Notes: generated by a model not told the origin, from the sequence alone. Counted from the first letter of the stretch, positions 11,982 to 22,248 are shown. The stretch is 64,000 nt of DNA from Mortierella alpina (GCA_029449245.1 JANATF010000005.1:1426001-1490000), one strand, 5' to 3'. Program-made: numbers and translations.

Positions 11982-14900
11982 TACCAGCAACCGCGTCCCC
12001 AGTCCTGTCGCAGAGAAGCCAGGTTCGACCATTGGGGAAACGGTCAAGAAATCGAACTACAAGAAGAAGGCTGCGTCGAGGAACAAGAAATTGGTGGCAC
12101 GCCGTCAACGATCTGGCGGTGAGGAGGCAATTGAGTTGGCCGTGAGTAGTTCGGACGAGGATGACGACCGTGGACACGCGTCTGGTGGCTCCGATAGTGA
12201 GGACCCCGACTCGGAGGAGGAGGCAGAGCTACAGATAAAAAAGCTAGCCCTTGAAAAGCTGTCCCTGGAGCGCAAGGAAGATCGCGTTCCTGCTCCAAAG
12301 ACACCGCCGCGCAAGCAGCAACAACAGCAGCACGTTCGTGGAGCATCACAGGAGAATAACAAGTCGCAAACACAAACCTTGACGCGGGACTCTGCTCCTG
12401 CCTCACCTACGCCAACGCCTTCGCTTTCTTCCCCTGTCCCTGCAGCTGCAACACCTTCGTCTAAGAAGAAGCGGAACAAGAAGCCGAAGCACGATACAAA
12501 GCAACCTGGTATCACTGTCACTGGTGACAAGGACATTCCACAGGATCGTCAACCAGGTGTCGCGGATCCTCCCAGTGGCCCAGCGTTGACCGTTCCTCAG
12601 GACTCGAAGCCTCTCGCGTCGTCTAAAGCCAGTAAGCGTCTCTCAAAGCAAGCTCAGACCCCCAAACCCAAGACCGGGCCGTCTCCAGCCTCAAAGGACC
12701 AGGAAACGGAGCTTCCCAAAGCTGACTGGGGTGATGCGCCGGCAAAGGGGGTCGAGTTGCCTAAAGCCGATTGGGGCGAATCGACCACTGCAACATGGGA
12801 CAGCACGTCCACCACCAACTGGGGTGATTCACCTACAGCGGATTGGGATGAAAGTATGAAAGGCAAGGCTAAAGAGGTAACGTCCAGCGAACAGGTTCAG
12901 CATCGACAGCAGTCTCAGCAGAAATCCACTGCGCATCCTGGCCGTCCAGCGTCACAGGCACGAGGTGGTGGCAGAGCCGCAGTAGAAGCCCGAGTCGAGT
13001 ATCGCAAAAAGTTGGCTGAGGATCCCAGATTTGTCCCGCATCTGGGTGAGTTCTGGGGCCACGACGATCGGTACAGAGGTGCAGGGTTGAAGAACTTTGC
13101 AGACAGAGGCAACTTCCGAGGTCGGTTTATGGGACGGTAAGTTGTTTCGATTTGTTGGCGAAGCCTCGTGTTACATTGTTATTTGAAACCTGGGACAGTC
13201 TGTATTCATGCTCCTTGCTCTGGCCATTTGCTTGTGGTCTAATAGAGGCGGCTTTGCACGCGGAGGAATGCCGCAAGGTCCCACGAGAGCTGACGTTAGG
13301 AACGAGCGTGCCAACGTACCTAACGAGGAGCCTCAGGTCGCAGAGGTAAACGATAAGGCACTCCCCAGCAAACCCAAGTCTGACCGTTGGAGCCACGATG
13401 GATTCGATCAGCTCATGAAGGTGCAGGATAGAGGCTACCAGCATCAGAGGAACGATTCTCGACCCCGTTCAATGAATGCAAAGGTATGGAATGCATTCTT
13501 TGGCTGTGATGAATGCTTGTTCGCCTCAACCTTTTTATTATTGCTAAAATGACCGATCACGTCCTAGCCTGCGGGAGTCCCAATGGCGCGTACAGCTTCC
13601 AACGCTCAAGGACCGGCGGCACAGAACTCCACCGAGGCAGCTGCCCAATTGGACTCAAAGGCCAGCACTTCCAGCATTTCCAGCACGCGGCTGAAGCCTG
13701 CAGACGCAGTCAAGGAGATCGACAGCGCAGAGCCTTCTGGAGTGTCCAGCGTTTCACAGGGCCATTCGGAGTCGCATACAAAGCCACCATCGACCTCTGC
13801 CAAGGAAGTTAAGCCAGAGAAGCCAGAGAAGTCAGAGAAGCTAGAGAAGTCAGAAAAGCCAGAAAAGCCAGAGAAGCCAGAGAAGCCAGAGAAGCCTCGC
13901 TCATCGCAATTTGGTGAGAAGGATGTCAAGCGAGCCTCTCGTCTTTTGAGTTCCGCTCTTCCTAAGCCAACTCCCAAGTCAGCCTCCAACGAGACAGTCC
14001 CTGCAGGGGAGACGGATGCAGTTGACGCCACCAAAGCAAAAGACGACGATGGCAAGTTGCATCCAGCTACCGAGGCTTCTGTCAGTGTCCCAACAGGAGC
14101 TCCCACGCCCGCAAACCCAAAATTTCGCCAGCAGATGCCCCAAAGCCAGCCTGCAGCTCATTTCTCCGGTGTAAAGCCCCATTTCATCCCCGGCAACTTT
14201 TCAAGCCGTGGACGTGGTCGTGGACAGTTCCATCCAGGACACCCAATGAACTTTGGTCACCGAGGAGGCCACCATTACCGCGGAGGCTCTCACGGTCATC
14301 ATCATCAGCATCATCCACCAGGTCAGAACTCTCAGCAACAGTCGCCTGTCCCTACATCAGCTACCAAAACAGGGGAAGCTGACGGTAATCCAGCACCTGG
14401 CAACACGCAGGTGCAACGGGAGGTCAAGGACACTTCCAAGGAAGTGGCAGCGGACGAGGAAAATGCGGATTCAACTGTTGACCAATCTAAGGAGACGCCA
14501 GCCCCTTCTTCCAAGTCTCTCAAGACAGCCATCAATGCGGTACCTTTCAAGCCTTCATCAGCCATTTCCTCCTCAGAAGCCTCAGCAACTGATGGCCAAG
14601 AGGAGTATTACGAGGAAGATTATGATCCCAACAACAACGGCTACTATTACGACCCTCAGCAGCAGCAGCAGCAGCAGCAACAGCAAATGGGACAGCCCAT
14701 GTATTACTATTATTACCCCCCCATGGGCATGCCCAATGGCACGGCAGGAAACGTGCCCGTCTCTATGCCCATGGCTGTTCCAATGCCTGTCAGCATGGGC
14801 ATGCCAATGGGGGTTCCTTTAGCGCCAGGACAAGCGTACATGAACCAGATGTACTATGAAGGTGGTGTCCCCGCCTCAGGTCCTTCACCCATTGTTTCTG

Positions 14901-15166
14901 GCGTCAGCGCAGCCCCAGTGGCCTCGGCGCCTGGTACCAATGGAGAGATGATGATGATGATGGTCGCGCCCGAGGACTACAGTAATTATTATTACTACCA
15001 ATCACCTATGTACTACCCACAGCAACAGCAGCAGCAACCACATCAGCAACAACAGGCTCAGCAGCATCAGCACCAGCACCAGCTCTCGCACCAGCAGCAC
15101 CAGCAGCACCAGCAGCACCAGCAGCACCAGCACCAGCAGCACCAGCAACAGTACCAGCACCAACAG

Positions 15167-15204
<38 letters not shown>

Positions 15205-15235
15205 GCAACAGCAACATCAACAAACGCGATCCTAA
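11740..15235 (+). CDS. CASC3: Barentsz/CASC3-like exon-junction-complex protein with WG motifs and Gln/His-rich tail
   Basis: Three exons (11740-13136, 13246-13483, 13568-15235) give 1,100 aa. The anchor is a Btz (SELOR) domain, which in animals clamps eIF4A3 on spliced mRNA. A first half near residues 420-455 has DPRFVPHLGEFWGHDDRY, and a second half encoded in exon 2 has SDRWSHDGFDQLM, the usual two-part spacing. Before it are Lys-rich and acidic regions and several WG/WD motifs (ADWGD, ADWGE, TNWGD, ADWDE). After it come KPEKPEKP repeats, an RGRGRGQFH stretch, Tyr/Met/Pro-rich low complexity and a C-terminal tail of almost pure Gln and His. The rest looks disordered, fitting an RNA-granule or RNA-binding factor. 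Sure about the Btz domain; the overall role is inferred from it. Confidence 0.82.
13805..13895 (+). repeat. Nine-base tandem repeat coding for Lys-Pro-Glu/Lys-Ser-Glu
   Basis: Roughly ten copies of a 9-base unit of the form AAGCCAGAG, with variants, encode consecutive KPE, KSE and KLE tripeptides in the CASC3-like protein. The near-identical copies at the right end suggest recent slippage expansion. Confidence 0.85.
15018..15228 (+). repeat. CAG/CAC/CAA trinucleotide array coding for poly-Gln/His
   Basis: An imperfect trinucleotide array in the last exon of the CASC3-like gene. Blocks of CAGCAC repeat with a 6- to 12-base unit (about 15090-15150), then a nearly pure CAG/CAA run (about 15160-15215). 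The mix of CAG, CAA and CAC codons suggests the residues are kept while the DNA is partly interrupted. A shorter CAG/CAA run sits near 14658-14686. Confidence 0.9.
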
Positions 15236-15343
15236 GGAGTGAAGATGCATCATCATAAAGACACAACATTTTCCAAGTAAACAAAAAAGTTCAGCGCCTT
15301 GTTTTAAAAGTATCGACATATGATGCTCTGCGGGACAGATCTC

Positions 15344-16511
15344 TCATGACTGTGAAGACTGGGCAAGAGGTAGTCCGAGCTCCCTACTGAGCTGCTCCTC
15401 GTATGCCCTCAATTGCTCTAGTTCAGCTGCAAGCGACGCGCTTGCCACTTCCACCTGCAGTGTCGAACTAATCATCTCGGCCCATTTGGCCTCCAATCTT
15501 TGCAAAGACTCGGCTACATCAAGCTAAAGAAGAGTTTTGGTGTGAGAAAACATGCAGGATGATTAGGATGTTTTGCACGTAGAGTTGAATAGACCTGTTC
15601 CTCTTGTTCTGTTTTCTCGAGCTTCGTGTGCTTTTTTTTTCTTTCTCTTTTTTTTTTTTGGTTTTCCTTGCGTCTCCTCCGCTCTCTTTTCCTTAATGTT
15701 CGTTGTCTTACCTGATCCCGCTTTCTGAGTTTGTTGAGCTCGATGACTTCAGCCTTTTTCTCATCCACAGCCTTTCGGAGAATACTGAGGTCGTACTCCA
15801 GTTGATAGTTGTGCACATTCCAAGCGTTTCCTCCAAACTTTTGCACCAACTCCAGATTCAAGATCCTCTGGTTCTGGTGTTCCAGTTGAGCGTCTGCGTT
15901 CTCCAAAGCCTTGATCCAGGTAGCGCGTCCCTCGGGTAGTTCCTCCGATGCCGATGGTGTGATTGTGGTCTCTGATGATGTTGTTGTTGCCTCTGACGGT
16001 TGTGATGTGGGTGGTTCGAGTTGGTAACGGGTCATGTCCAGGGCGTGCTCCATGGGCTTTCCCTTTCGCACGCGCTCGAGTTCCTGCTGAATGAGTTCAT
16101 TGTCCTTGAAGAGTTCAATATCTGGAAACAGAGTCGATGGATCGCGAGGCTTGGGCATCCGTTTCATCTCTGAAGCGATCAGCTTATCAACCAGCGTGCG
16201 AGCACCTATGTTTTTTGTTTGAGTGGGGAGTATGGTGATGATTGTCAGCTGGGTACAGTCCAAGAAATAAAAACGACTCGTAGTATTGCGTTCAGGTGTA
16301 TTCTCGATCGGTTGTGTGAAGTGAATTTACCTGGCTCGTCAATCTGCTTGTCGACATCTGGTCATCGATTAACAGACGAGAGAAGAAAAAGGGTTCGATT
16401 AGCACTGCGAATAAACCTGTCCGATAGCAGATCTCCCTGCCAAGAAGCGTCCTTGCGATGGTGATGTGCCGTGTATTTACAAGGTAATGCGTCCAGGGAA
16501 AAAGCGCTCAT
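15344..16511 (-). CDS. BCAS2: Pre-mRNA splicing factor SPF27 (BCAS2 / Cwf7)
   Basis: Core subunit of the Prp19 (NineTeen) complex of the spliceosome. Four exons (16481-16511, 16331-16357, 15712-16205, 15344-15523) join in frame to 243 aa. The first two exons are only 31 and 27 bases long, and their join restores the family N terminus (LDALPYVDKQIDEPG). Further on are MEHALDMTRYQLEPP, QLEHQNQRILNLELVQKFGGNAW and VHNYQLEYDLSILRKAV, all typical of BCAS2, followed by a long coiled coil to the C terminus. If the intron at 15524-15711 were retained, a Lys/Arg-rich tail would be read instead of the normal C terminus. Divergent from the bL33m gene. Confidence 0.92.
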
Positions 16512-16737
16512 CGTCTGGTTGCTGTGATGGTGGTGTGTTGTGTGGGCGTGTGAGGTGGTTGAAAGGTGTGCTCTTTTTGGCTTGTTTGCGGCAGAACCCA
16601 AAAAACGACTGCAAGGGAAAGCACCAGTCACGCTCAGCGGCCAAGCTCGCCGATCGAACAACAAAAATACAATTGATTCCGAACGGGCATTGCTCCTCTG
16701 CTCCCCTCTACACCTCTTTAAAACCACCCACAAGAAA
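16512..16737. promoter_or_regulatory. Short divergent promoter between BCAS2 and the bL33m gene
   Basis: Only about 226 bp lies between the BCAS2 start codon (minus) and the last base of the inferred first bL33m exon (plus). Both promoters and both 5' UTRs must fit here. The right part contains C/T-rich blocks like the other leaders. Assignment is from position only. Confidence 0.4.
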
Positions 16738-17374
16738 AGTATGTCATAACGGAGCGTAGCCAGACCTGGGGAGTCTCCATGGATACAGTGTTCCAGCAAC
16801 ATCACCAAAAAGCTCCGATACTCTTTTCGGAGGAGATCAGAGTCTCGATTCAACCGTGCGAATCAGGACCCAACAACATACTCTACCCACCACCCTCCTG
16901 AGTCCTATACCCACATGCTAACCAGCATTTTTTTTTTTTCGTTCCTGGTGCTTTGTCTCTGCGTCTTCCGCACTTTTTCAGTGGCCAAGAAAGCAAAAGC
17001 AAGGTAGATATCTTGTCTCGATCGGAATTCAATAATGGCATGGTAAGGACGGTTGCATCTAACTCGTTACTTCTCTAATGTTGTATAGAACCATCATTGT
17101 CAAGCTGCTGTCCACAGCCGGTACCGGATTCTTCTACACCACCCGCCGTCCAAGGACCACCGCTAAGTTGTCGTTCATGAAGTTCGATCCTCGTGGTAGG
17201 CAAAACAGAAAGCGAAAAGGAAAGCAGCTGTTGTATGTAGGGCTTTGATCTGTGTGGTATTCACTAAACTTGTTCCCCTACCCCATCCCGTCCTCGGGAT
17301 TGTGTTTTGATCCGCCCATCGTAGCCAACCAGAACGTCTTGTTCAACGAGGCCAAGATTAACCGCCCCAACTAA
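16738..17374 (+). CDS. MRPL33: Mitochondrial ribosomal protein bL33m
   Basis: Large-subunit mitochondrial ribosomal protein of the bL33 family, 59 aa. Three later exons (16982-17003, 17089-17195, 17325-17374) join to KKAKARTIIVKLLS, TGFFYTTRRPRT, KLSFMKFDP and VLFNEAKI, which match bL33 over its whole length. The base sequence at the family's start position is TGGCC directly after a strong polypyrimidine-AG acceptor at 16981. A consensus donor GTATGT at 16739 follows an A at 16738, so splicing would create the ATG across the junction. The alternative, an unspliced in-frame ATG at 16915, would add 22 very hydrophobic residues read from the polypyrimidine tract and seems less likely. Family bL33m proteins are short and often lack a cleavable presequence. 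Confidence 0.85.
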
Positions 17375-17769
17375 AGGACTTTACATGGAAGTGGTTCAGG
17401 ACCCACTCAGAGACCACCGCCAGGGGCACGAAGGACCAGAGTTTTGCAAACAACAGCGACAGCAAGGGAATTTCCAGTGTGAACATGTTGCGGCGGCCAT
17501 GGACTCCTCTCCCTCGCAACAAATATTAGAATTCAGTATCGGTTCAGGAAGCACAGATTTGTATATAAAATAATATCAATCATAATGCATGGCAATCGAT
17601 CTTGGAAGGAAGGAACCAACAACGACGACTTCTGCTCTCTGGTATGAATTTGGGTCTGAGGTTGTTATTGCTTTGAAGGGAATGCTACAATTTTTGTGCC
17701 GCCTGCCGGAAAAAAAAAAGAAGCCAGGCTTGGTATTTTGGTAATGAAAGGCTATGGAAAGCATGGTCC
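17375..17769. other. Convergent 3' flank between bL33m and the HMG-box gene
   Basis: About 395 bp between two stop codons facing each other. It should contain both 3' UTRs. TATAAAATAATAT-like and AAATATT elements near 17522-17575 could serve polyadenylation. No coding signal seen. Confidence 0.4.
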
Positions 17770-19488
17770 TCAGATCATATATGGAGGCATGGGAGGTGGG
17801 TTAAACGTGATGGGGGAAATAGGCGTTGGTGGCACTGACTCGGGCATTGAATACATTCCATTGAAGGTCGATATCAGTGGTGCTGGTGGACGCGAAGGAG
17901 TCGCCAGGGGCTGTTTGGGCCGCGCTAGGAACGAGAATTGAGTTTCTTGACCAGTGGCCATCGCAGGAGGTGGAGGAGAGGCGAACGAAAACGGGACCTG
18001 CGCGGGCGCGAAACCATGTCCGTGCGTGGCGACGTCCTGCACAAAGTTGGGAGACGTAAAGACAGGAAGCGTTTGGGACGGACCAGTGGCATAAGGCGGT
18101 GGGACGCCTTGGCTGCTGTGAAAATGCGCCAGAGCTGGATTCTGATCATGCATGGTCATCTGCACGATCTCGTCCCGTAGAAGCTGGCTCAGTTTGCCAT
18201 GTAGGCTGCTCTCATCCATCGCATCCTCAAGATAAGAATGCCTGCGATCTTTCGTAGCGTCTAAGGCACTCATTGAAGTGTCAGGATGGTCATGGGAGTA
18301 GTGGCCCTCGGGAACGAAAGACGTGCCATATGAGGGGCGGCGTTGGTCTGGCTGCACCTCAGTCGTTGGGTATGCCCATTGCGCGGAAACGAATGGATCA
18401 AAGAACAAGGAGCTGGCAGTGTACGGCATCGTTGCTTGAGGAAATGGCGAGGATACCTTGGCCATCAGCATCTGCGAGGGGTGGGCTGCGTGATTTTTCA
18501 CAAGTGCTGAGGATGCTGAGGCTACCGGTGGTGAAGAACATGGCGTTGGGGACGCATAGTTGTACTGAGGAACAGCGGGCTCAGGACGTCCAGAGAGCGG
18601 TGGTGATCGCAGGTTGTACAGTCCCGACAAACCATGTGTCTCGATGGCTCTTGATGTGGTAGGTGGTGATAGTGGCGATGGTTGCCACAATGGCCGGCTA
18701 CTTGGAGGCGAAAGGGCGTTGTTTTCTGTGGTGGAAAAAGGATATTCGTAAACAGAAGGCGAAACAGCGCTCAGTGGTGGCGATGACACTGATGATATCG
18801 AGCACATGGACGGCCTTCGAGAAGTGGATCTGGGGGAACGTAAAGGTGAGAGTCCCACATCTCTGTCAAACGCGAGCGAGGCGGCGGCCACTACAGCGGC
18901 GGTCTTGAGTGCCGTGTCCGCGGCTGCCCGTAAGGCTCTAGCCTTCTTGCCGGTGCCTCGCTTAGCAGGCGTGAATTTGTATTCTGGGTATTTCAGGTGG
19001 TGTTCTTTTTCTGCCATCCTGGCTAGATTTGCGTAGTGTGCCTTTATCTCGGGTTTCTCTCTAGACCACCTCTCGCCAAGGATCTTGGACAGCTCAGCGG
19101 CGGTTAGGTTTCCATATTTCGCTGCCTCCTCTTTGCGATAGAGAATGAATGAGTTTGGAGGTCGAGGCGTTCTCCTCGGTTGCTCAGCTCCTGTGTGTAT
19201 CGACAGGGGCTGAGGATCTGGGCGTGGATAGCACGAAGAGTAAAGGTGATATTGTGCCTCAGTAACTGGCAGGTCCACCTTTGTTGGGGCCGCAATGGAT
19301 GTGGGTACATTTTTGGAGACAGGAAAATGTAGGCTCGTAATCGATGAGGCTAGGGAGGAAGCGGCAGAGAGCGATATCAATGACGAAAATAAGGAGGAGT
19401 CAGATGAGAAGGATGATGCCAGGGAGGAAGGATAAGAGTATGGACCGCTGGTGTCCATGTATGGCGGTTGGGATCCAGGAACAGACAT
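17770..19488 (-). CDS. MATA-type HMG-box transcription factor
   Basis: Putative DNA-binding regulator. One open frame codes for 572 aa from the ATG at 19488 (MSVPGSQPPYM); the frame stays open a further 39 codons upstream, so the start is not certain. A MATA-type HMG box lies near residues 122-195: RPPNSFILYRKEEAAKYGN, LSKILGERWSREKPEIK and ANLARMAEKEHHLKYPEYKF, followed by a basic tail. The rest is Ser/Pro-rich and probably disordered, as in fungal Ste11/MAT-like regulators. In Mucoromycota the sex-locus HMG genes usually lie next to a triose-phosphate transporter and an RNA helicase gene; here the neighbours are bL33m and TXNDC9, so I infer a non-sex-locus HMG regulator. Target genes cannot be told. 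Confidence 0.85.
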   Translation of the reverse strand: MSVPGSQPPYMDTSGPYSYPSSLASSFSSDSSLFSSLISLSAASSLASSITSLHFPVSKNVPTSIAAPTKVDLPVTEAQYHLYSSCYPRPDPQPLSIHTGAEQPRRTPRPPNSFILYRKEEAAKYGNLTAAELSKILGERWSREKPEIKAHYANLARMAEKEHHLKYPEYKFTPAKRGTGKKARALRAAADTALKTAAVVAAASLAFDRDVGLSPLRSPRSTSRRPSMCSISSVSSPPLSAVSPSVYEYPFSTTENNALSPPSSRPLWQPSPLSPPTTSRAIETHGLSGLYNLRSPPLSGRPEPAVPQYNYASPTPCSSPPVASASSALVKNHAAHPSQMLMAKVSSPFPQATMPYTASSLFFDPFVSAQWAYPTTEVQPDQRRPSYGTSFVPEGHYSHDHPDTSMSALDATKDRRHSYLEDAMDESSLHGKLSQLLRDEIVQMTMHDQNPALAHFHSSQGVPPPYATGPSQTLPVFTSPNFVQDVATHGHGFAPAQVPFSFASPPPPAMATGQETQFSFLARPKQPLATPSRPPAPLISTFNGMYSMPESVPPTPISPITFNPPPMPPYMI

Positions 19489-19828
19489 TGATAACGATTT
19501 CCTGGTGAGTGTTAACGTAAATGAGGCTAGAAAGTGGTCGGTGTTAGAGCAGAGTGAAAAAGGAAGCAAATAGAATGTCTGCTGTAAAAAAAGAAAGAGT
19601 GGCAAGACGACGCGATCCGCGTTGTTTGTTGAATACCTGTTGTTACAAATCGCGTGTATTAGAAGGGAGGGAGGCTGGCAGATGGAAAATGGGGGAAGAA
19701 ACGAAAGTTGCTGGTTGGCGATGATGTCTTATATATACTGGGTCCGTACTCCGTGCGTTTTGTGCAAGAAAGCTGCTCAAGGTTGAAGGCCGCAAGAGGG
19801 AAAAAGATTTGCGTACGAGGGAGCGAAA

Positions 19829-19890
19829 CAGAAGCAGAAGCAGAAGCAGAAGCAGAAGCAGGAAAGCAGGCAGGCAGGCAGGGAGGCAGA
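19829..19890 (+). repeat. CAGAAG hexanucleotide and GGCA microsatellites
   Basis: About five copies of CAGAAG are followed by several copies of GGCA. The block lies about 340 bp upstream of the HMG gene start and may be transcribed in its 5' leader; an effect on expression is speculation. Confidence 0.85.
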
Positions 19891-21756
19891 CAATCATGAA
19901 AAGATCGACTGAGCAACAAACAAAAAAAACAGGAGAGGACAAAGCACGAATGCGGACACTGCTAACGGTTTTTCCACCATTAGCAGACGCTGATAAGCCG
20001 ATGCGATCGCTTTGAAATAGAGTGGACAACTGCCAAGGTATGTTGGATTCGCAAGTGCAAGCTCAATGGTGACAGCTGGATCTTCTTGCGTTCGACCTAG
20101 TCTAACCCGCTTTGTTCTCGTAGCGGAATGGGTTTCCAAGACGGCAGGAGGCGAGGGTTAGGAAAGAATAAACTTTCACAGTCTATTATTTTGTGGAGGG
20201 GACTTTGAGAGCTCAGGGAAAACAGCTTCAAACGCGCCCCACCGACTACTCGGAGCGAAAAAAAATGGAAGAGAGGGGATATCGTTTTACATGAATGGTG
20301 TCCATAGCCAACAAGCGAATACCAGATACCCAGTCCTTTTCATAGCTACTCTGATGAACAAACCCAGTTGCTCATGGATCTGAGGAAAAAGACTCCGTCT
20401 CCATGATAACTACACGTTGTATCCGCTCTAAGTCTGCCATTGAGCAGCGAAAATGCCTTTTGTGGACAGAAACACATCCTCCTCACGCCCGCAAAGAGAC
20501 ATAAGTTCTCTTCTCACATTTCGACCTATGCGAGCAATTGAGCATGCAAACTCGGGTTTTTGTGTGTTCATATTTTTTCTTGGATGGTTCGTTGTCCTCG
20601 ATGTAAGTTACACCTCCTCTCCTCGTGAATGCTACCCCTACAAGACGGTCTCTCTATGGTCGTGGATCAGAGGTCGTACCGTACTATCCTGCGTCTTTAC
20701 ATGCATCAGAGTATCATGCACCGCAACGCTGAGAGTGGCGGGAAGGGAAAGAGCAGGAGGCTTCTTGAGTAGTGCGTGTGGTAATTGCCAAACCTTGTCT
20801 GTGCAGATGTTCCCCTCTCACACTCCTCGCTCTTGGTCCTGAAAGCAAGTCTGACCAACAAGCCCATGAGAATGGTCAATGAGCCACCATAAATCGTGAG
20901 GTCTTTGTTATCAATGATGTGACATGACATACATGTACCACAGTACCACAGTTTTTGATGCGAGTCGCTGAGCAAGAGCGAGCTCCGGCTCAAGGTTCTG
21001 AGCAATCCGTAAGAGGTATGACCTGCGCTGCGCGTAAATTCCGTTGGGAAAAATTGTCAATTGTGGTTGTGAAAGGTCCTCCATGTAACCAATAAGACGC
21101 AAAGTATAGTTAGGGCTAGCGACCAAACGACGTCGCTCAACCAGCTGATAGCGGGTCCCTGACTCCAGCTTTGTTCGGTGCTTCAAAAACCTCACGAAAA
21201 CCGGGCAACCGACTGTGCTTGAAGGCTCAAAAGATCACTTCGGAGAGCAAGATCCAGTTCAGCGACGCGTACATGAAGCGCAACTTTAGGGCAGCACACA
21301 CCGCACCGTCTTTCGCTCAACCCCATGCAGTATAAGGACATCCCGTCCATGATTTTTGTTTGCAAACATATTATGCCTTGTCCCTTATTATTTTTCTGCA
21401 ATATTTAGCACAGCAGCAGCGCCGCTACATAGTGACATTTTGCGCCCTACTGGCCGTGCTTTGAGTCCAGTATCAGCCTTTGCATAAACATACTCCTCCT
21501 CGCTCTGTCGAGCGCATGTTATTCCTCTGCCTTGCTCTGCCTTGCACTTTCTCACTGTTCGTTTTTAATTCTTTCCCTCTACCTTGTACCCGGAACAGGA
21601 AAGATGATCAAGGCTGCACCGGTGCACCAGCCTTAGCATGTCTGACGCGCGGTCAAGATACTGCCATCATCGACCGTGACGGGATTGTGAGCTGAAAGGT
21701 GCTGCTCCTGCCGATCCCTTGAAATCATCATTGACCAGTTGCAGTGATGCCCAGGC

Positions 21757-21853
21757 AAGATCTGCATGTGTTCGTTGTCCCGAGAAAAGACAAAGAAATG
21801 CTACTGCACGCACAAGAAGATCTGCATGTCTGTTTTCCCGAGAAACAACAAAA
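21757..21853 (+). repeat. Imperfect direct repeat, ~35 bp units, 59 bp spacing
   Basis: Two copies start with AAGATCTGCATGT, continue with a TGTT/TTTCCCGAGAAA-like core and end in an A-rich run (ACAAAGAAA and ACAACAAAAAAA). Copies begin at 21757 and 21816. Likely a local duplication; no function visible. Confidence 0.75.
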
Positions 21854-22248
21854 AAAGGAACACGTTGAATTGATCCAGAACTGGGTGAACGGATGCAACA
21901 CTGGACTCAGCGAGCGTCCATGATGCTTTCGATACTACGGCCTTTTCAAGATAGGCGTGTACGTACTGTACGATATCACCTGCTCGCCCCAAACGGGTGC
22001 TGAATTACATAGGCGAGTGGGTTCATGCAACAGGTCACTCGTTTTCTTTTCCTTGTTCTCATGCACAATGGCATGCGTGCCTCTGGGAAGAGCGTCATCA
22101 CTGGTGCTTTGGGTCACACGGGTCAGCACAGGATGGTCAACAGGCAATCGCTATCGCCTCTCCCTTTGCAGCGCATGTTATTGCAATCGCAAGTGGATCT
22201 CTTTCAGTTTTCAATATGTACTTTTATTGGTCCTTATCATCCAGGTAT

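Larger units (their letters stand above)
19489..22248. other. 2.8 kb intergenic region, no gene recognised
   Basis: Contains the upstream region of the minus-strand HMG gene and, at the right end, the 3' flank of the TXNDC9 gene. Visible structures are a hexanucleotide CAGAAG microsatellite (about 19829-19860), a GGCA run (about 19867-19890) and a near-duplicate of about 35 bp spaced 59 bp apart (from 21757 and from 21816). Minus-strand open frames at 20911-21195 and 21192-21401 abut each other but show no recognisable domain. Confidence 0.45.

Noticed and set aside
13606-14106. 166-codon antisense frame with Phe-Ser-Gly repeats
   Set aside because: It is the reverse of the Lys-Pro-Glu repeat region in the CASC3-like gene; the plus strand has the family match and intact splice sites.
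15002-15319. Antisense open frames of almost pure Leu/Val/Ala opposite the CAG repeat
   Set aside because: They are shadows of the trinucleotide array in the CASC3-like gene.
16915-16981. In-frame ATG that would give bL33m a hydrophobic 22-residue N-terminal extension
   Set aside because: The extension is the translation of a typical intron 3' polypyrimidine tract; a split ATG with a GTATGT donor gives the family start exactly.
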